DNA of 6,731 nucleotides from NCBI GenBank assembly GCA_022701845.1, contig JAKONS010000238.1:1-6731 (forward strand), in the 5' to 3' direction. This DNA comes from Burkholderiaceae bacterium (lineage in GTDB: Bacteria; Pseudomonadota; Gammaproteobacteria; Burkholderiales; Burkholderiaceae). The translations under genes were made by a program, and so were the position numbers. Numbering within the stretch: the stretch's first letter is position 1; the number at the start of each line of letters is the position of its first letter. This document shows, in pieces, positions 1-5,883 of the stretch. Below the pieces are notes generated by a model that did not search any database, was not told the origin of the DNA, and saw only the letters and a program-made list of their open reading frames with translations.

Positions 1-149
1 CCGAGATGCAGATCAAGGACGCGGTCGCCGCCGTCGGCCCGCTGGCGACCGATGTGGAAATGCACCTGAAGGGCTCGCGCAGCACCACCAACACCGAGCG
101 GGTGGAAGAGGTGACCGACAGCGACGCGGCCGGCGGCGACAAGGCCTGA
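1..149 (+). CDS. 3' end of an unidentified protein-coding gene
   Basis: A plus-strand frame is open from the window edge (first full codon at 3) to a TGA at 147-149. It gives a 48-residue C-terminal fragment beginning EMQIKDAVAAVGPLATDVEM and ending in AAGGDKA. Codon use is strongly G/C at third positions, as in the neighbouring genes, which supports real coding. The fragment is hydrophilic, with an acidic, Ser/Thr-rich end that is probably a flexible tail, and shows no membrane segment or cysteine motif. I do not recognise the family and propose no function. It converges on the minus-strand gene ending at 206, with 56 bases between them. Confidence 0.6.
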   Translation, partial: EMQIKDAVAAVGPLATDVEMHLKGSRSTTNTERVEEVTDSDAAGGDKA

Positions 150-153
150 GGCC

Positions 154-195
154 ACGGCGGGCGACGGGTCGCTCACCACCCGGCGCTGCCGCCGT
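154..195. terminator. weak inverted repeat between convergent genes, possible terminator
   Basis: ACGGCGG at 154-160 pairs with CCGCCGT at 189-195 around a 28-base loop, and the loop contains a smaller dyad (GCGAC/GTCGC, 161-172). It lies in the 56-base gap between two convergent genes, where a bidirectional terminator would be expected. There is no T-tract on either side and the sequence is very GC-rich, so chance pairing is quite possible. Confidence 0.2.
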
Positions 196-205
196 CCCTG
201 CCCCG

Positions 206-400
206 CTAGCCGCCGGACGTCTTCCTGCGGCGGCAGGCTTCCGAGCAGTACTTCACCTCGTCCCAGTTCTTGGCCCAGGCGCGCCGCCAGGTCATCGGCA
301 GGCCGCAGACGGCGCAGGGCTTGCTGGGAAGGCCGGCCTTGTTGCCGCGATGGGCGTGCGCGTTGTCACGGGCGTCGCGGTCGGAGCTGCGTTTGGCCAT
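206..400 (-). CDS. DUF2256 domain protein, small putative zinc-binding protein
   Basis: This 64-residue protein starts with ATG at 398-400. After a basic, His/Asp/Arg-rich N-terminus (residues 1-22) comes the signature LPSKPCAVCGLPMTWRRAW, then WDEVKYCSEACRRRK. Cys29-x2-Cys32 and Cys52-x3-Cys56 form a four-cysteine knuckle that probably binds zinc. The Trp residues (38, 42, 46) and the YCSxxCR ending are what I recognise as DUF2256. The length is normal for this very small family, whose biochemical function is not known to me. It starts 9 bases after the stop of the 108-residue gene, so the two are probably cotranscribed. No good Shine-Dalgarno sequence precedes the ATG. As I recall, DUF2256 genes often neighbour cryptochrome/photolyase-like genes or are fused to DUF3253, and a DUF3253 gene does lie at 5884-6165. 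Confidence 0.85.
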   Translation of the reverse strand: MAKRSSDRDARDNAHAHRGNKAGLPSKPCAVCGLPMTWRRAWAKNWDEVKYCSEACRRRKTSGG

Positions 401-409
401 GGCGGATCG

Positions 410-736
410 TCAGGCCAGGCTGTCGAACCAGGCGCGGTACGGCGTGTTGGTCACCATGCGCCGGTTGAGATCGGGCGCGCCGTCGGTCCACCAGACCGGG
501 CCGCGCTCGCCAAGCGCGCGCTTGGCCACATCCACGTCGGCCCGGGCGGCTTTTTCCGCCTCGGCATCCTGGCCGCGCCGGGCGGTGCCCACGGCCCGGC
601 GGGCGTGCATCAGGCGGTCGACCCACTGCTGTTTCTCGTCGGCACCCAACGCCGGATCGGTGCAGCGCCACAAGCGTCCGCGGACGACGAAATAGCGGCC
701 GTCAGGGGTGGTCGGGTAGGGCTGGGGGGCGCTCAC
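410..736 (-). CDS. conserved uncharacterised 108-residue protein
   Basis: The start is a GTG at 734-736 (GTG-AGC-GCC) and the stop a TGA at 410-412. The N-terminus contains YPTTPDGRYFVVRGRLWR, the middle (about residues 35-75) is a charged Ala/Arg/Glu-rich helix, and the C-terminus reads GPVWWTDGAPDLNRRMVTNT then PYRAWF. I recognise this pattern from unannotated proteins in other high-GC proteobacteria, where it sometimes carries misleading transport names. There is no signal peptide, membrane segment or cysteine cluster, so it is probably a soluble cytoplasmic protein. The first 35 bases overlap the 3' end of the oxidoreductase gene in another frame. No in-frame start beyond the overlap would keep the YPTTPDGRYFVVRG block, so the overlap is probably real. 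It is followed closely by the DUF2256 gene. Function unknown. Confidence 0.75.
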   Translation of the reverse strand: MSAPQPYPTTPDGRYFVVRGRLWRCTDPALGADEKQQWVDRLMHARRAVGTARRGQDAEAEKAARADVDVAKRALGERGPVWWTDGAPDLNRRMVTNTPYRAWFDSLA

Positions 737-2225
737 CGGGGCAGTCTACGGCGGGGCGCACAGCGGCTTGTGTCGAAACCGCAAGGCTCGCCAGATCGGC
801 CAGGCTGATCGGCCGCAGCGGTGGCCGCACCCGGTACGGCCCCACCGCGTCGGGCGCCACGCCGCGCGTCTGCGCCACCAGGCTCGCCACCGGCAGCCCG
901 CACATGCGGCCCTGGCAGGGGCCCATGCCGCATCGCAGCTGCGACTTCACCCCGTCGACGGTGCGGCATCCCGCACGCACCGCGTCGCGCACGCTGCCGG
1001 CGGTGACGGATTCGCAGCGGCAGACGATGCCGGCGTCCGGCGGATGCCGCACCGCGTCGCGCGGGGTGTACAGGGCGTCGAGCAGCGGGCGCACCGCCAG
1101 TTCGCGTCGCAACGCGCGAGCGGTGCACGCGACGATGCGGGCGCTTTGCGCCGCATGGCGGGCGTCGATGCGCGCCGCGACCGCCGCTCCGGCGATGCGG
1201 CCCTGCAGCGCGGCGGCACGGGCGCCGCCGATGCCGGCGCAATCGCCGGCCACCAGGACACGGTCGAGCGAGGTGCGGCAGACGTCGGCACCCGCCGTGC
1301 CGGTCACCGGGCGAAAGCAGCCCTGCTGCGCGCTCCAGGCATGGGCGCAGCCGGTGGCCACCGCCAGCTGGGTGTGCGGCACCACGCCTTCGTGCAGCAG
1401 CACGCCGTCGGCCGCGGCCTGGTGCCACACGCCGCCGGCCTGCCAGCGCAGCGCACGCACCCGGTCGTCGCCGACGATCTCCAGGGCGGTGACGCCGGTG
1501 ACCCGGCGCATCGACGACAGCCGGATCCGCGCCAGCAAGCCCAGGCCCTGCAGCAGGTAGCCGATGCCGCGAACGCCGCCCTGCCAATGGCGGGCGGCGG
1601 CCCGGCGGTTGCCCGCCGGCGTGGTGTCGAGAAAGCCGGCGATGCGGTGGCCCTGCGCCGCCAGGCTCGCGGCGTAGTACACCGCCAGCGGCCCGCAGCC
1701 GGCGATCCACATCGCGGCACCGGGCAGCGCCTGCGCCGTCTTCTGCAGGATCTGCGCGGCGCCGACGGTCATCACCCCGGGCAGGGTCCAGCCGGGCGTC
1801 ACCGCCGGGCGCTCCATCGAGCCGGTGGCCAGCAGCACCTGGCGCGCCCGCACCTTGCGGCTGCGGCCGGCGCGGCTCAGGTACACCTCGCCGCCCGGGT
1901 CGACCTGCCACACGCTGCTGCCCGGCAGGTACAGCGCGCCGCACGCCCGGAAACGGCGCACCAGCGCGATGCCGCGGGCGTAGTCGGCGCCTACCGCCGC
2001 GGCGCTGCCGGCGCGGTGGCTGGCTTCGATGTTGCGGTAGATCTGCCCGCCCGGCGCGGCCTGCTCGTCGACCACCACCACCCGCAGGCCGAAGCCGCGC
2101 GCGGCGATGGCGGCGGCCATGCCGGCGGGGCCGGCGCCGACGATGGCGAGGTCGCAGTCATCGCAGCCATCGCAGCCGTCGTTGCCGCTGTCGCCGCCGT
2201 TGTCGTCGCCGTCGAGACCGCTCAT
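702..2225 (-). CDS. FAD/NAD(P)-binding oxidoreductase with BFD-like [2Fe-2S] domain (HcnB / opine oxidase subunit A type)
   Basis: This 507-residue subunit resembles HcnB, octopine/nopaline oxidase subunit A and hydroxyproline dehydrogenase. It has an FAD-binding motif GAGPAG (residues 30-35) with acidic D53/E54 ending the Rossmann unit and APGGQIYR just after. A second dinucleotide motif, GCGPLA, begins near residue 176. A C-terminal FAD contact, VLVAGDCAGIGGARAA, lies around 324-339. A BFD-like [2Fe-2S] domain has Cys402-x-Cys404 and Cys432-x4-Cys437. In this group it passes electrons from the DadA-like subunit. The ATG at 2225 overlaps the upstream stop as ATGA and has GGGAG 7 bases before it, so translation is probably coupled to the small [2Fe-2S] gene. 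Odd features are an Asp/Gly/Cys-rich N-terminus before the FAD fold and a tail of about 25 residues after the usual end at LADLASLA. The open frame continues upstream of 2225, but that part is antisense shadow. The family call is firm; the substrate is unknown. Confidence 0.9.
   Translation of the reverse strand: MSGLDGDDNGGDSGNDGCDGCDDCDLAIVGAGPAGMAAAIAARGFGLRVVVVDEQAAPGGQIYRNIEASHRAGSAAAVGADYARGIALVRRFRACGALYLPGSSVWQVDPGGEVYLSRAGRSRKVRARQVLLATGSMERPAVTPGWTLPGVMTVGAAQILQKTAQALPGAAMWIAGCGPLAVYYAASLAAQGHRIAGFLDTTPAGNRRAAARHWQGGVRGIGYLLQGLGLLARIRLSSMRRVTGVTALEIVGDDRVRALRWQAGGVWHQAAADGVLLHEGVVPHTQLAVATGCAHAWSAQQGCFRPVTGTAGADVCRTSLDRVLVAGDCAGIGGARAAALQGRIAGAAVAARIDARHAAQSARIVACTARALRRELAVRPLLDALYTPRDAVRHPPDAGIVCRCESVTAGSVRDAVRAGCRTVDGVKSQLRCGMGPCQGRMCGLPVASLVAQTRGVAPDAVGPYRVRPPLRPISLADLASLAVSTQAAVRPAVDCPGERPPALPDHP
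2151..2213 (-). repeat. low-complexity Asp/Gly/Cys-coding tract at the start of the oxidoreductase
   Basis: The plus strand here consists of imperfect tandem triplets and hexamers of the kind TCGCAGCCA / TCGCAGCCG / TCGTCGCCG. On the minus strand this encodes residues 5-25 of the oxidoreductase, almost entirely Asp, Gly, Asn and Cys, with Cys18-x2-Cys21-x2-Cys24. It lies directly before the FAD-binding beta strand. Replication slippage of a short repeat would explain it, and the length may vary between strains. Confidence 0.6.
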
Positions 2226-2527
2226 GCGCCCGCTCCCGCCGCGCCGCCGCACGCCACCACCATGCCCTCGCGGGCCGCCACCAGGCAGGTCTGCACCTCC
2301 GGCTCGCCGTCGACCGTCATCAGGCATTCGAAGCACACGCCCATCATGCAGAACGGTGCGCGCGGGCTGCCGTCGACCGGCGAGACGCGGGTGGCGACCA
2401 CGCCGGCCAGCAGCGCCACCGCCGCCACCGAAGCGCCCTCGGGCACCGCCACGTCGCGGCCGTCCACCTGCAGCCGCAGCAGCGGCAGGTGGGCCGCCGC
2501 CGACAGCCGGAACATCGTGCTGCCCAT
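2222..2527 (-). CDS. small (2Fe-2S)-binding protein (HcnA-like subunit)
   Basis: This 101-residue protein has a ferredoxin-like [2Fe-2S] fold. The N-terminal half contains LQVDGRDVAVPEGASVAAV (residues 19-37), the beta-grasp start of the domain. The cluster motif is Cys60-x4-Cys65-x2-Cys68 (CMMGVCFEC), and Cys81 is the fourth ligand. In the HcnABC / opine oxidase / hydroxyproline dehydrogenase group this subunit carries electrons within the complex. The ATG at 2527 lies 5 bases after the receptor gene's stop. An upstream in-frame start would overlap that gene by about 40 bases and add residues with no family resemblance. ATG at 2515 (MFRLS) is the alternative. The stop overlaps the next start (ATGA). 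Length and cysteine spacing are normal for the family. Confidence 0.88.
   Translation of the reverse strand: MGSTMFRLSAAAHLPLLRLQVDGRDVAVPEGASVAAVALLAGVVATRVSPVDGSPRAPFCMMGVCFECLMTVDGEPEVQTCLVAAREGMVVACGGAAGAGA
2233..2237 (-). promoter_or_regulatory. ribosome binding site deciding the oxidoreductase start
   Basis: The minus strand reads GGGAG 7 bases before the ATG at 2223-2225, inside the end of the small [2Fe-2S] gene. It supports starting the large oxidoreductase at 2225 rather than at any upstream codon of the long open frame. Confidence 0.6.
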
Positions 2528-2532
2528 CGTGC

Positions 2533-3537
2533 TCAGTCGGCCTTGATGTTGCCGCGGGTGATGACCGCACCCCACTTGGCGTTGTCCGCCTTGATCAGGT
2601 CGGCGAACTGGGCGGTGGTCTGCGGCGCGGCGTCGTAGCCCAGTTCGGCCAGCTGCCGCACCACCGCCGGATCGGTCAGCACCGCGTTGATCTCGGTGGA
2701 CAGGCGCCTGACCACCTCGGCCGGCAGGTTCGCCGGCCCGACCACGCCGCCCCAGGTCACCATCTCGGCGGCCGGCACGCCGGCTTCGGCCATGGTGGGC
2801 ACGTCGGGCAGCAAGGCCGAGCGCCGCGGCCCGGTGGTGGCCAGCGCGCGGATGCGGCCGCCCTTGACGTTCGGCGCCAGGGTGCTGAGGTTGTCGATCA
2901 TCAGCTGGATCTGCCCGGCCGCCAGGTCGGTGCCGGCGGCCACGCTGCTCTTGTAGGGCACATGCACCAGCTCGATGCCGGCGCTGCTGCGAAACAGCTC
3001 GGTCACCACATGCAGGGCCGAGCCCGAGCCCGACGAGCCGTAGAACAGCGCCTGCGGATGCGCCTTGGCATAGGCGATCAGCTCGGCCACCGAGCGCACC
3101 GGCAGGCCGGCGGTCACCGCCAGCAGGTTGGGCTGGGTGGTCAGCTTGGCGATGGGGGTGAAGTCGCGCTCGGGCCGGTACGGCAGCCGGGTCGAGACCA
3201 GCGAGGCCACCACGAAATTCGACAGGTTGGCGGTGCCCAGCGTATAGCCGTCCGGTGCGGCCTTGGCGATGGCTTCCAGCCCGATCGCACCCGCGGCGCC
3301 CGGCCGGTTGTCCAGCACGAAGGGCTGGCCCAGCCGCCGGGTGAGCGCCACGGTGACCACCCGCACCGCCGCGTCCGCTCCGCCGCCGGCGGCCGCCGGC
3401 ACGATCCAGCGGATCGGTTTGTCGGGATAGGCGGCACGGGCCGCGGGCAGCGCGGCCGCCAGGCCGAGCAGCAGCGCGCCGGCGCAGCGCCCCAGGTGCA
3501 GTAGATGTGTCCGCCTTGCCTTGCCCGATGCCGCCAT
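2533..3537 (-). CDS. Bug/TctC-family tripartite tricarboxylate transporter substrate-binding protein
   Basis: This 334-residue periplasmic solute receptor starts with ATG at 3535-3537, preceded by GGGAG with 5-base spacing. Residues 1-36 form a Sec signal peptide: a basic start (KARRTHLLHLGR), a hydrophobic core (GALLLGLAAALPAA) and probable cleavage at ARAA|YPDKP. The mature N-terminus YPDKPIRWIVPAAAGGGADA, then LDNRPGAAGAIG, APDGYTLG, and later HVPYKSS and LLPDVPTMAEAGVP are typical Bug landmarks. Bug proteins bind small carboxylates, amino acids or related anions. No TctA or TctB membrane genes occur in the window, so this is an orphan receptor that may share a transporter encoded elsewhere or act in sensing. 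It lies 75 bases after the LysR gene and 5 bases before the [2Fe-2S] gene, so its ligand is plausibly the substrate of the encoded dehydrogenase. Confidence 0.93.
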   Translation of the reverse strand: MAASGKARRTHLLHLGRCAGALLLGLAAALPAARAAYPDKPIRWIVPAAAGGGADAAVRVVTVALTRRLGQPFVLDNRPGAAGAIGLEAIAKAAPDGYTLGTANLSNFVVASLVSTRLPYRPERDFTPIAKLTTQPNLLAVTAGLPVRSVAELIAYAKAHPQALFYGSSGSGSALHVVTELFRSSAGIELVHVPYKSSVAAGTDLAAGQIQLMIDNLSTLAPNVKGGRIRALATTGPRRSALLPDVPTMAEAGVPAAEMVTWGGVVGPANLPAEVVRRLSTEINAVLTDPAVVRQLAELGYDAAPQTTAQFADLIKADNAKWGAVITRGNIKAD

Positions 3538-3542
3538 GGTCG

Positions 3543-3547
3543 CTCCC
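3543..3547 (-). promoter_or_regulatory. ribosome binding site of the Bug receptor gene
   Basis: The minus strand reads GGGAG, 5 bases before the ATG at 3535-3537. It fixes the start that yields a complete signal peptide. The rest of the 75-base gap up to the LysR gene shows no convincing -35/-10 pair, so the receptor may be transcribed from the LysR promoter or from one I cannot recognise. Confidence 0.55.
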
Positions 3548-3612
3548 GCGTGATGTTCGATGCCACCGATGCTAGGCAGCTTGGCGGCGGCGAACCATCG
3601 CCGGGCGACGGC

Positions 3613-4530
3613 CTATCGATTCACCGTCGGCATGGGTCGCGCCGCGCTGCCGTGCGCCTGCAGCCAGGCGATCAGCGCGCGCGCCGGCGGGCTCAGGCGG
3701 GTGTCGGCCATCGCCACCGCCTGCACCTGGTAGGGCAGGCCCGGCTGCAGCGGCAGCGCCATGCCGCCGCGCCGGCGGTGCATGGCACCGGTGAACGGAT
3801 CGACCACGGCGATGCCGACGCCGCGCAGCACCAGCTCGCTGGCCGAGAGCGATTGCGAGGCCTCGGCGCGCACGTCGAGCTCGTGCCCGGCCGCATGCAC
3901 CAGGTCGTCGAGCCGCTTTTGCAGCGTGCCGGTGAGCGCCACGAAGGGCCGGCCGGCCAGCATCTCCAGCGTGGTGTGCTGCGCCCGCCGCGGCAGGGCG
4001 CCGGCCGCGGCGATGCACATGCAGTCGCCGGCGAACTCGGCCACCGCCTCCACCTCGCCCAACGCCACGCCGCGCGCGGCGAAACCGATGTCGGCCAGGC
4101 GGCCCCGCACCCGCTGCGCCACCTCGGTGGACGACGCGATATGCAGGCTCACCACCACGTCCGGATGCTGGCGGCGCAGGTGGTCGATGGCCTCGGGCAT
4201 CACCGAATGGCCGAGCGCCGGAATCGCCACGATCGACAGCCGCCCCAGGCGCTGCTTGCGCAGCTGCTCGGAAAAGCGCGCGATGTCCTCCAGGCCCTGG
4301 AACGACTGCTGCACCTTGGCCATCAGCGCCAGGGCTTCCTCGGTGGGGCGCACCGTGCGCCCGTGCCGCACGAAGAGCTGGAAACCGACGAGCTTCTGCA
4401 GCTCGGCCAGCACCCGGCTCATCGACGGCTGCGACATGCCGAGCGTGTCGGCCGCGGCGCTCATGCCGCCGGCGAGCACCGTGGCGCGGAAGGCCTCGAT
4501 CATGCGGTGGGTGGGAATGGGTGTCGGCAT
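3613..4530 (-). CDS. LysR-type transcriptional regulator (OccR/NocR-like)
   Basis: This 305-residue regulator has an N-terminal winged helix-turn-helix: MIEAFRATVLAGGMSAAADT from residue 10, the recognition region GMSQPSMSRVLAELQ (31-45), and VGFQLFVRHGRTVRPTEEA (48-66). A linker helix with FQGLEDIARFSEQLRKQ precedes the periplasmic-binding-like effector domain, which begins at LGRLSIVAIPALGHSVMP. The pattern reminds me of the OccR/NocR group, which controls opine catabolism; this is from memory. The ATG at 4530 is the first in frame after unrelated sequence, and the alternative is ATG at 4503 (M10). Neither has a Shine-Dalgarno sequence. It lies between the receptor/dehydrogenase genes and the divergent DadA-like gene, the usual position of a LysR activator of both. 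A T-N11-A dyad lies 49 bases upstream of its start, consistent with autoregulation. Confidence 0.92.
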   Translation of the reverse strand: MPTPIPTHRMIEAFRATVLAGGMSAAADTLGMSQPSMSRVLAELQKLVGFQLFVRHGRTVRPTEEALALMAKVQQSFQGLEDIARFSEQLRKQRLGRLSIVAIPALGHSVMPEAIDHLRRQHPDVVVSLHIASSTEVAQRVRGRLADIGFAARGVALGEVEAVAEFAGDCMCIAAAGALPRRAQHTTLEMLAGRPFVALTGTLQKRLDDLVHAAGHELDVRAEASQSLSASELVLRGVGIAVVDPFTGAMHRRRGGMALPLQPGLPYQVQAVAMADTRLSPPARALIAWLQAHGSAARPMPTVNR

Positions 4531-4579
4531 GGGAAGGCGGTGAAGCAAGACGGGTGCGGTGGTGCCGGCGGGGCGGCGA

Positions 4580-4602
4580 ACCCATATCTTGGCTGCATGG
4601 GT
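4580..4602. promoter_or_regulatory. putative LysR-type operator, ACCCAT-N11-ATGGGT
   Basis: This is a perfect 6-bp inverted repeat (4580-4585 and 4597-4602) separated by 11 bases, so it contains the T-N11-A core of LysR recognition sites. It is in the 144-base region between the divergent LysR and DadA-like genes and is locally richer in A/T (CCATATCTTGG). Its centre, near 4591, is about 61 bases before the LysR start and about 64 bases before a possible plus-strand transcription start. The geometry is what an activator site for one gene and an autorepression site for the other would have. Function is inferred. Confidence 0.5.
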
Positions 4603-4642
4603 CGCGGTTTGCCAAGCGATGGTTGCGGGCGGCCGGTGTGCC

Positions 4643-4648
4643 CAGAAT
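4643..4648 (+). promoter_or_regulatory. possible -10 element of the DadA-like gene
   Basis: CAGAAT matches TATAAT at 4 of 6 positions. A start site near 4655 would put the LysR dyad at about -64 and the GTG start codon 20 bases downstream. No good -35 element lies at the expected distance, as is common for promoters needing a LysR activator. This is a weak call based mainly on spacing. Confidence 0.25.
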
Positions 4649-4674
4649 GCAGACACCCACTGCCACCACGACCC

Positions 4675-5865
4675 GTGCCCTACCTCCCGTCCGCGCCCTC
4701 CCCGTCGCCCGCCCCCGCCGTCCTGCATGCCGACCGATGCGTCGACGCGGTGATCGTGGGCGGCGGCATCCACGGCTGCAGCCTGGCGCTGGCCCTGGCG
4801 CAGCGCGGCATCGGCTGCGTGGTGATCGAGCAGGACTATGTGGCGCGCCATGCCTCCGGCGTGAACGGCGGCGGGGTGCGCACCCTGGGCCGGCATCCGC
4901 ACGAGATCCCGCTGGCGCTGCGCGCGGCCGAGCGCTGGCGCGGCATCGACGACCTGCTGGGCACCGCCTGCGGACTGGTGGTCACCGGGCAGCTGCGCCT
5001 GGCCGAGAACGACGCCGACCTGCAGAAGCTCGCGGCCCGGGTGGCCCTGCTGCGCACGCACGGTTTCGCGCACGAGTGCCTGGTCGACCGCGACACGGTG
5101 CGCCGCCTGGCACCGGCCGCCTCGCACCATTGCGTCGGTGGGCTGTATCTGGCCAGCGACGGCTTCGTGAACCCGTTCCGGGTGACCACCGGCTTTCGCC
5201 GCCGGGCCGCCGCGCTCGGCGCCACCTTCGTCGAAGGCACCCGGGTGGAGGCGGTGCGCCGGCAAGCGGGCGTGTGGACCACCGACACCGCTGCCGGCCG
5301 CTGGCAGAGCCGGCTGCTGTTCAACTGCGCCGGCGGCTGGTCGGCCGCGCTGGCCCGGCAACTCGGCGACGCGCTGCCGATCAAGGCCGACGGCTCGATG
5401 CAGATCGTCACCGCGCGCCTGCCGCGGTTCCTGACGCCGGTGATCGGCGCGGCGGGCCGGTCGGTGTCGATCAAGCAGTGGCCCAACGGCACGGTGACCA
5501 TCGGCGGCGGCCACCGCTCGGGCATCGACCTGGCGACCGGCGCCTCGAGCATCACCCCGGAAAAGCTCGCCATCGCCGCCGCCTCGGCCACCGCGCTGTT
5601 CCCGGTGCTGGCCGCCGCGAAGGCGGTGCGCTTCTGGTCGGGCATCGAGGCCTTCACGCCGGACGGCCTGCCGATCATCGACCGGGGCAGCGCCGACGGC
5701 AGTTTTCACATCACCGGCTTTTCGGCGCACGGCTTCCAGCTGGCGCCGGCCGTGGGCGAGGCGGTGGCCGAGTGGGCCGCGACCGGCGTGCGGCCGGCCG
5801 TGCTGGCGCCTTTCGCCAGGGACCGCGAGGCGGCAGGCCTGGCAGCCGCCGTGCCCGCGCACTGA
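4675..5865 (+). CDS. FAD-dependent oxidoreductase, DAO/DadA family (HcnC / opine oxidase subunit B type)
   Basis: This flavoprotein of the D-amino-acid-oxidase fold is the probable catalytic subunit that takes electrons from the amine substrate. From GTG 4675 it has 396 residues: FAD motif VIVGGGIHGCS (GGGIHG at 29-34), E52 ending the Rossmann unit, then ASGVNGGGVRTLGR (60-73), as in HcnC-like proteins. The C-terminal FAD/substrate region has FWSGIEAFTPDGLP (320-333) and GFSAHGFQLAP (348-358). The start is uncertain. ATG 4597 (422 residues) is in frame but lies inside the putative LysR dyad, and the codons between 4597 and 4675 (AGA, CCA, GAA, GGT) look non-coding. From 4675 third positions are almost all G/C. 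Neither start has a Shine-Dalgarno sequence. It diverges from the LysR gene and presumably partners the two minus-strand electron-transfer subunits. The substrate is unknown. Without them, a stand-alone D-amino acid or glycine oxidase would be the alternative. Confidence 0.88.
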   Translation: MPYLPSAPSPSPAPAVLHADRCVDAVIVGGGIHGCSLALALAQRGIGCVVIEQDYVARHASGVNGGGVRTLGRHPHEIPLALRAAERWRGIDDLLGTACGLVVTGQLRLAENDADLQKLAARVALLRTHGFAHECLVDRDTVRRLAPAASHHCVGGLYLASDGFVNPFRVTTGFRRRAAALGATFVEGTRVEAVRRQAGVWTTDTAAGRWQSRLLFNCAGGWSAALARQLGDALPIKADGSMQIVTARLPRFLTPVIGAAGRSVSIKQWPNGTVTIGGGHRSGIDLATGASSITPEKLAIAAASATALFPVLAAAKAVRFWSGIEAFTPDGLPIIDRGSADGSFHITGFSAHGFQLAPAVGEAVAEWAATGVRPAVLAPFARDREAAGLAAAVPAH

Positions 5866-5883
5866 AATTAAGAGCCGGGCCGT

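Noticed and set aside
768..2546. 592-codon plus-strand open frame opposite the FAD/BFD oxidoreductase
   Set aside because: It has low-complexity Ala/Arg/His-rich translation with no domain, and lies exactly antisense to a gene with clear motifs; this is typical of GC-rich DNA.
2222..2575. Longer version of the small [2Fe-2S] protein starting at 2575
   Set aside because: It would overlap the receptor gene by 43 bases and add residues unlike the family. ATG 2527 follows the receptor stop neatly.
2107..3504. 465-codon plus-strand open frame opposite the [2Fe-2S] and Bug receptor genes
   Set aside because: It spans two well-supported minus-strand genes, and its translation is repetitive Pro/Arg/Gly without family resemblance.
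3505..4596. Long plus-strand extension upstream of the DadA-like gene
   Set aside because: It is antisense to the LysR gene, with Arg/His/Gln-rich translation lacking motifs. The FAD-binding domain begins only after about 4740.
3613..5862. 749-codon minus-strand open frame continuing upstream of the LysR gene
   Set aside because: Only the part from 4530 onward matches a LysR protein. The upstream part is antisense to the DadA-like gene and has no recognisable content.
702..5865. Genuine hydrogen cyanide synthase operon
   Set aside because: The subunit types match, but HcnABC genes normally form one operon in one direction, and the presence of a Bug receptor and OccR-like regulator points to catabolism. 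Glycine specificity cannot be shown.
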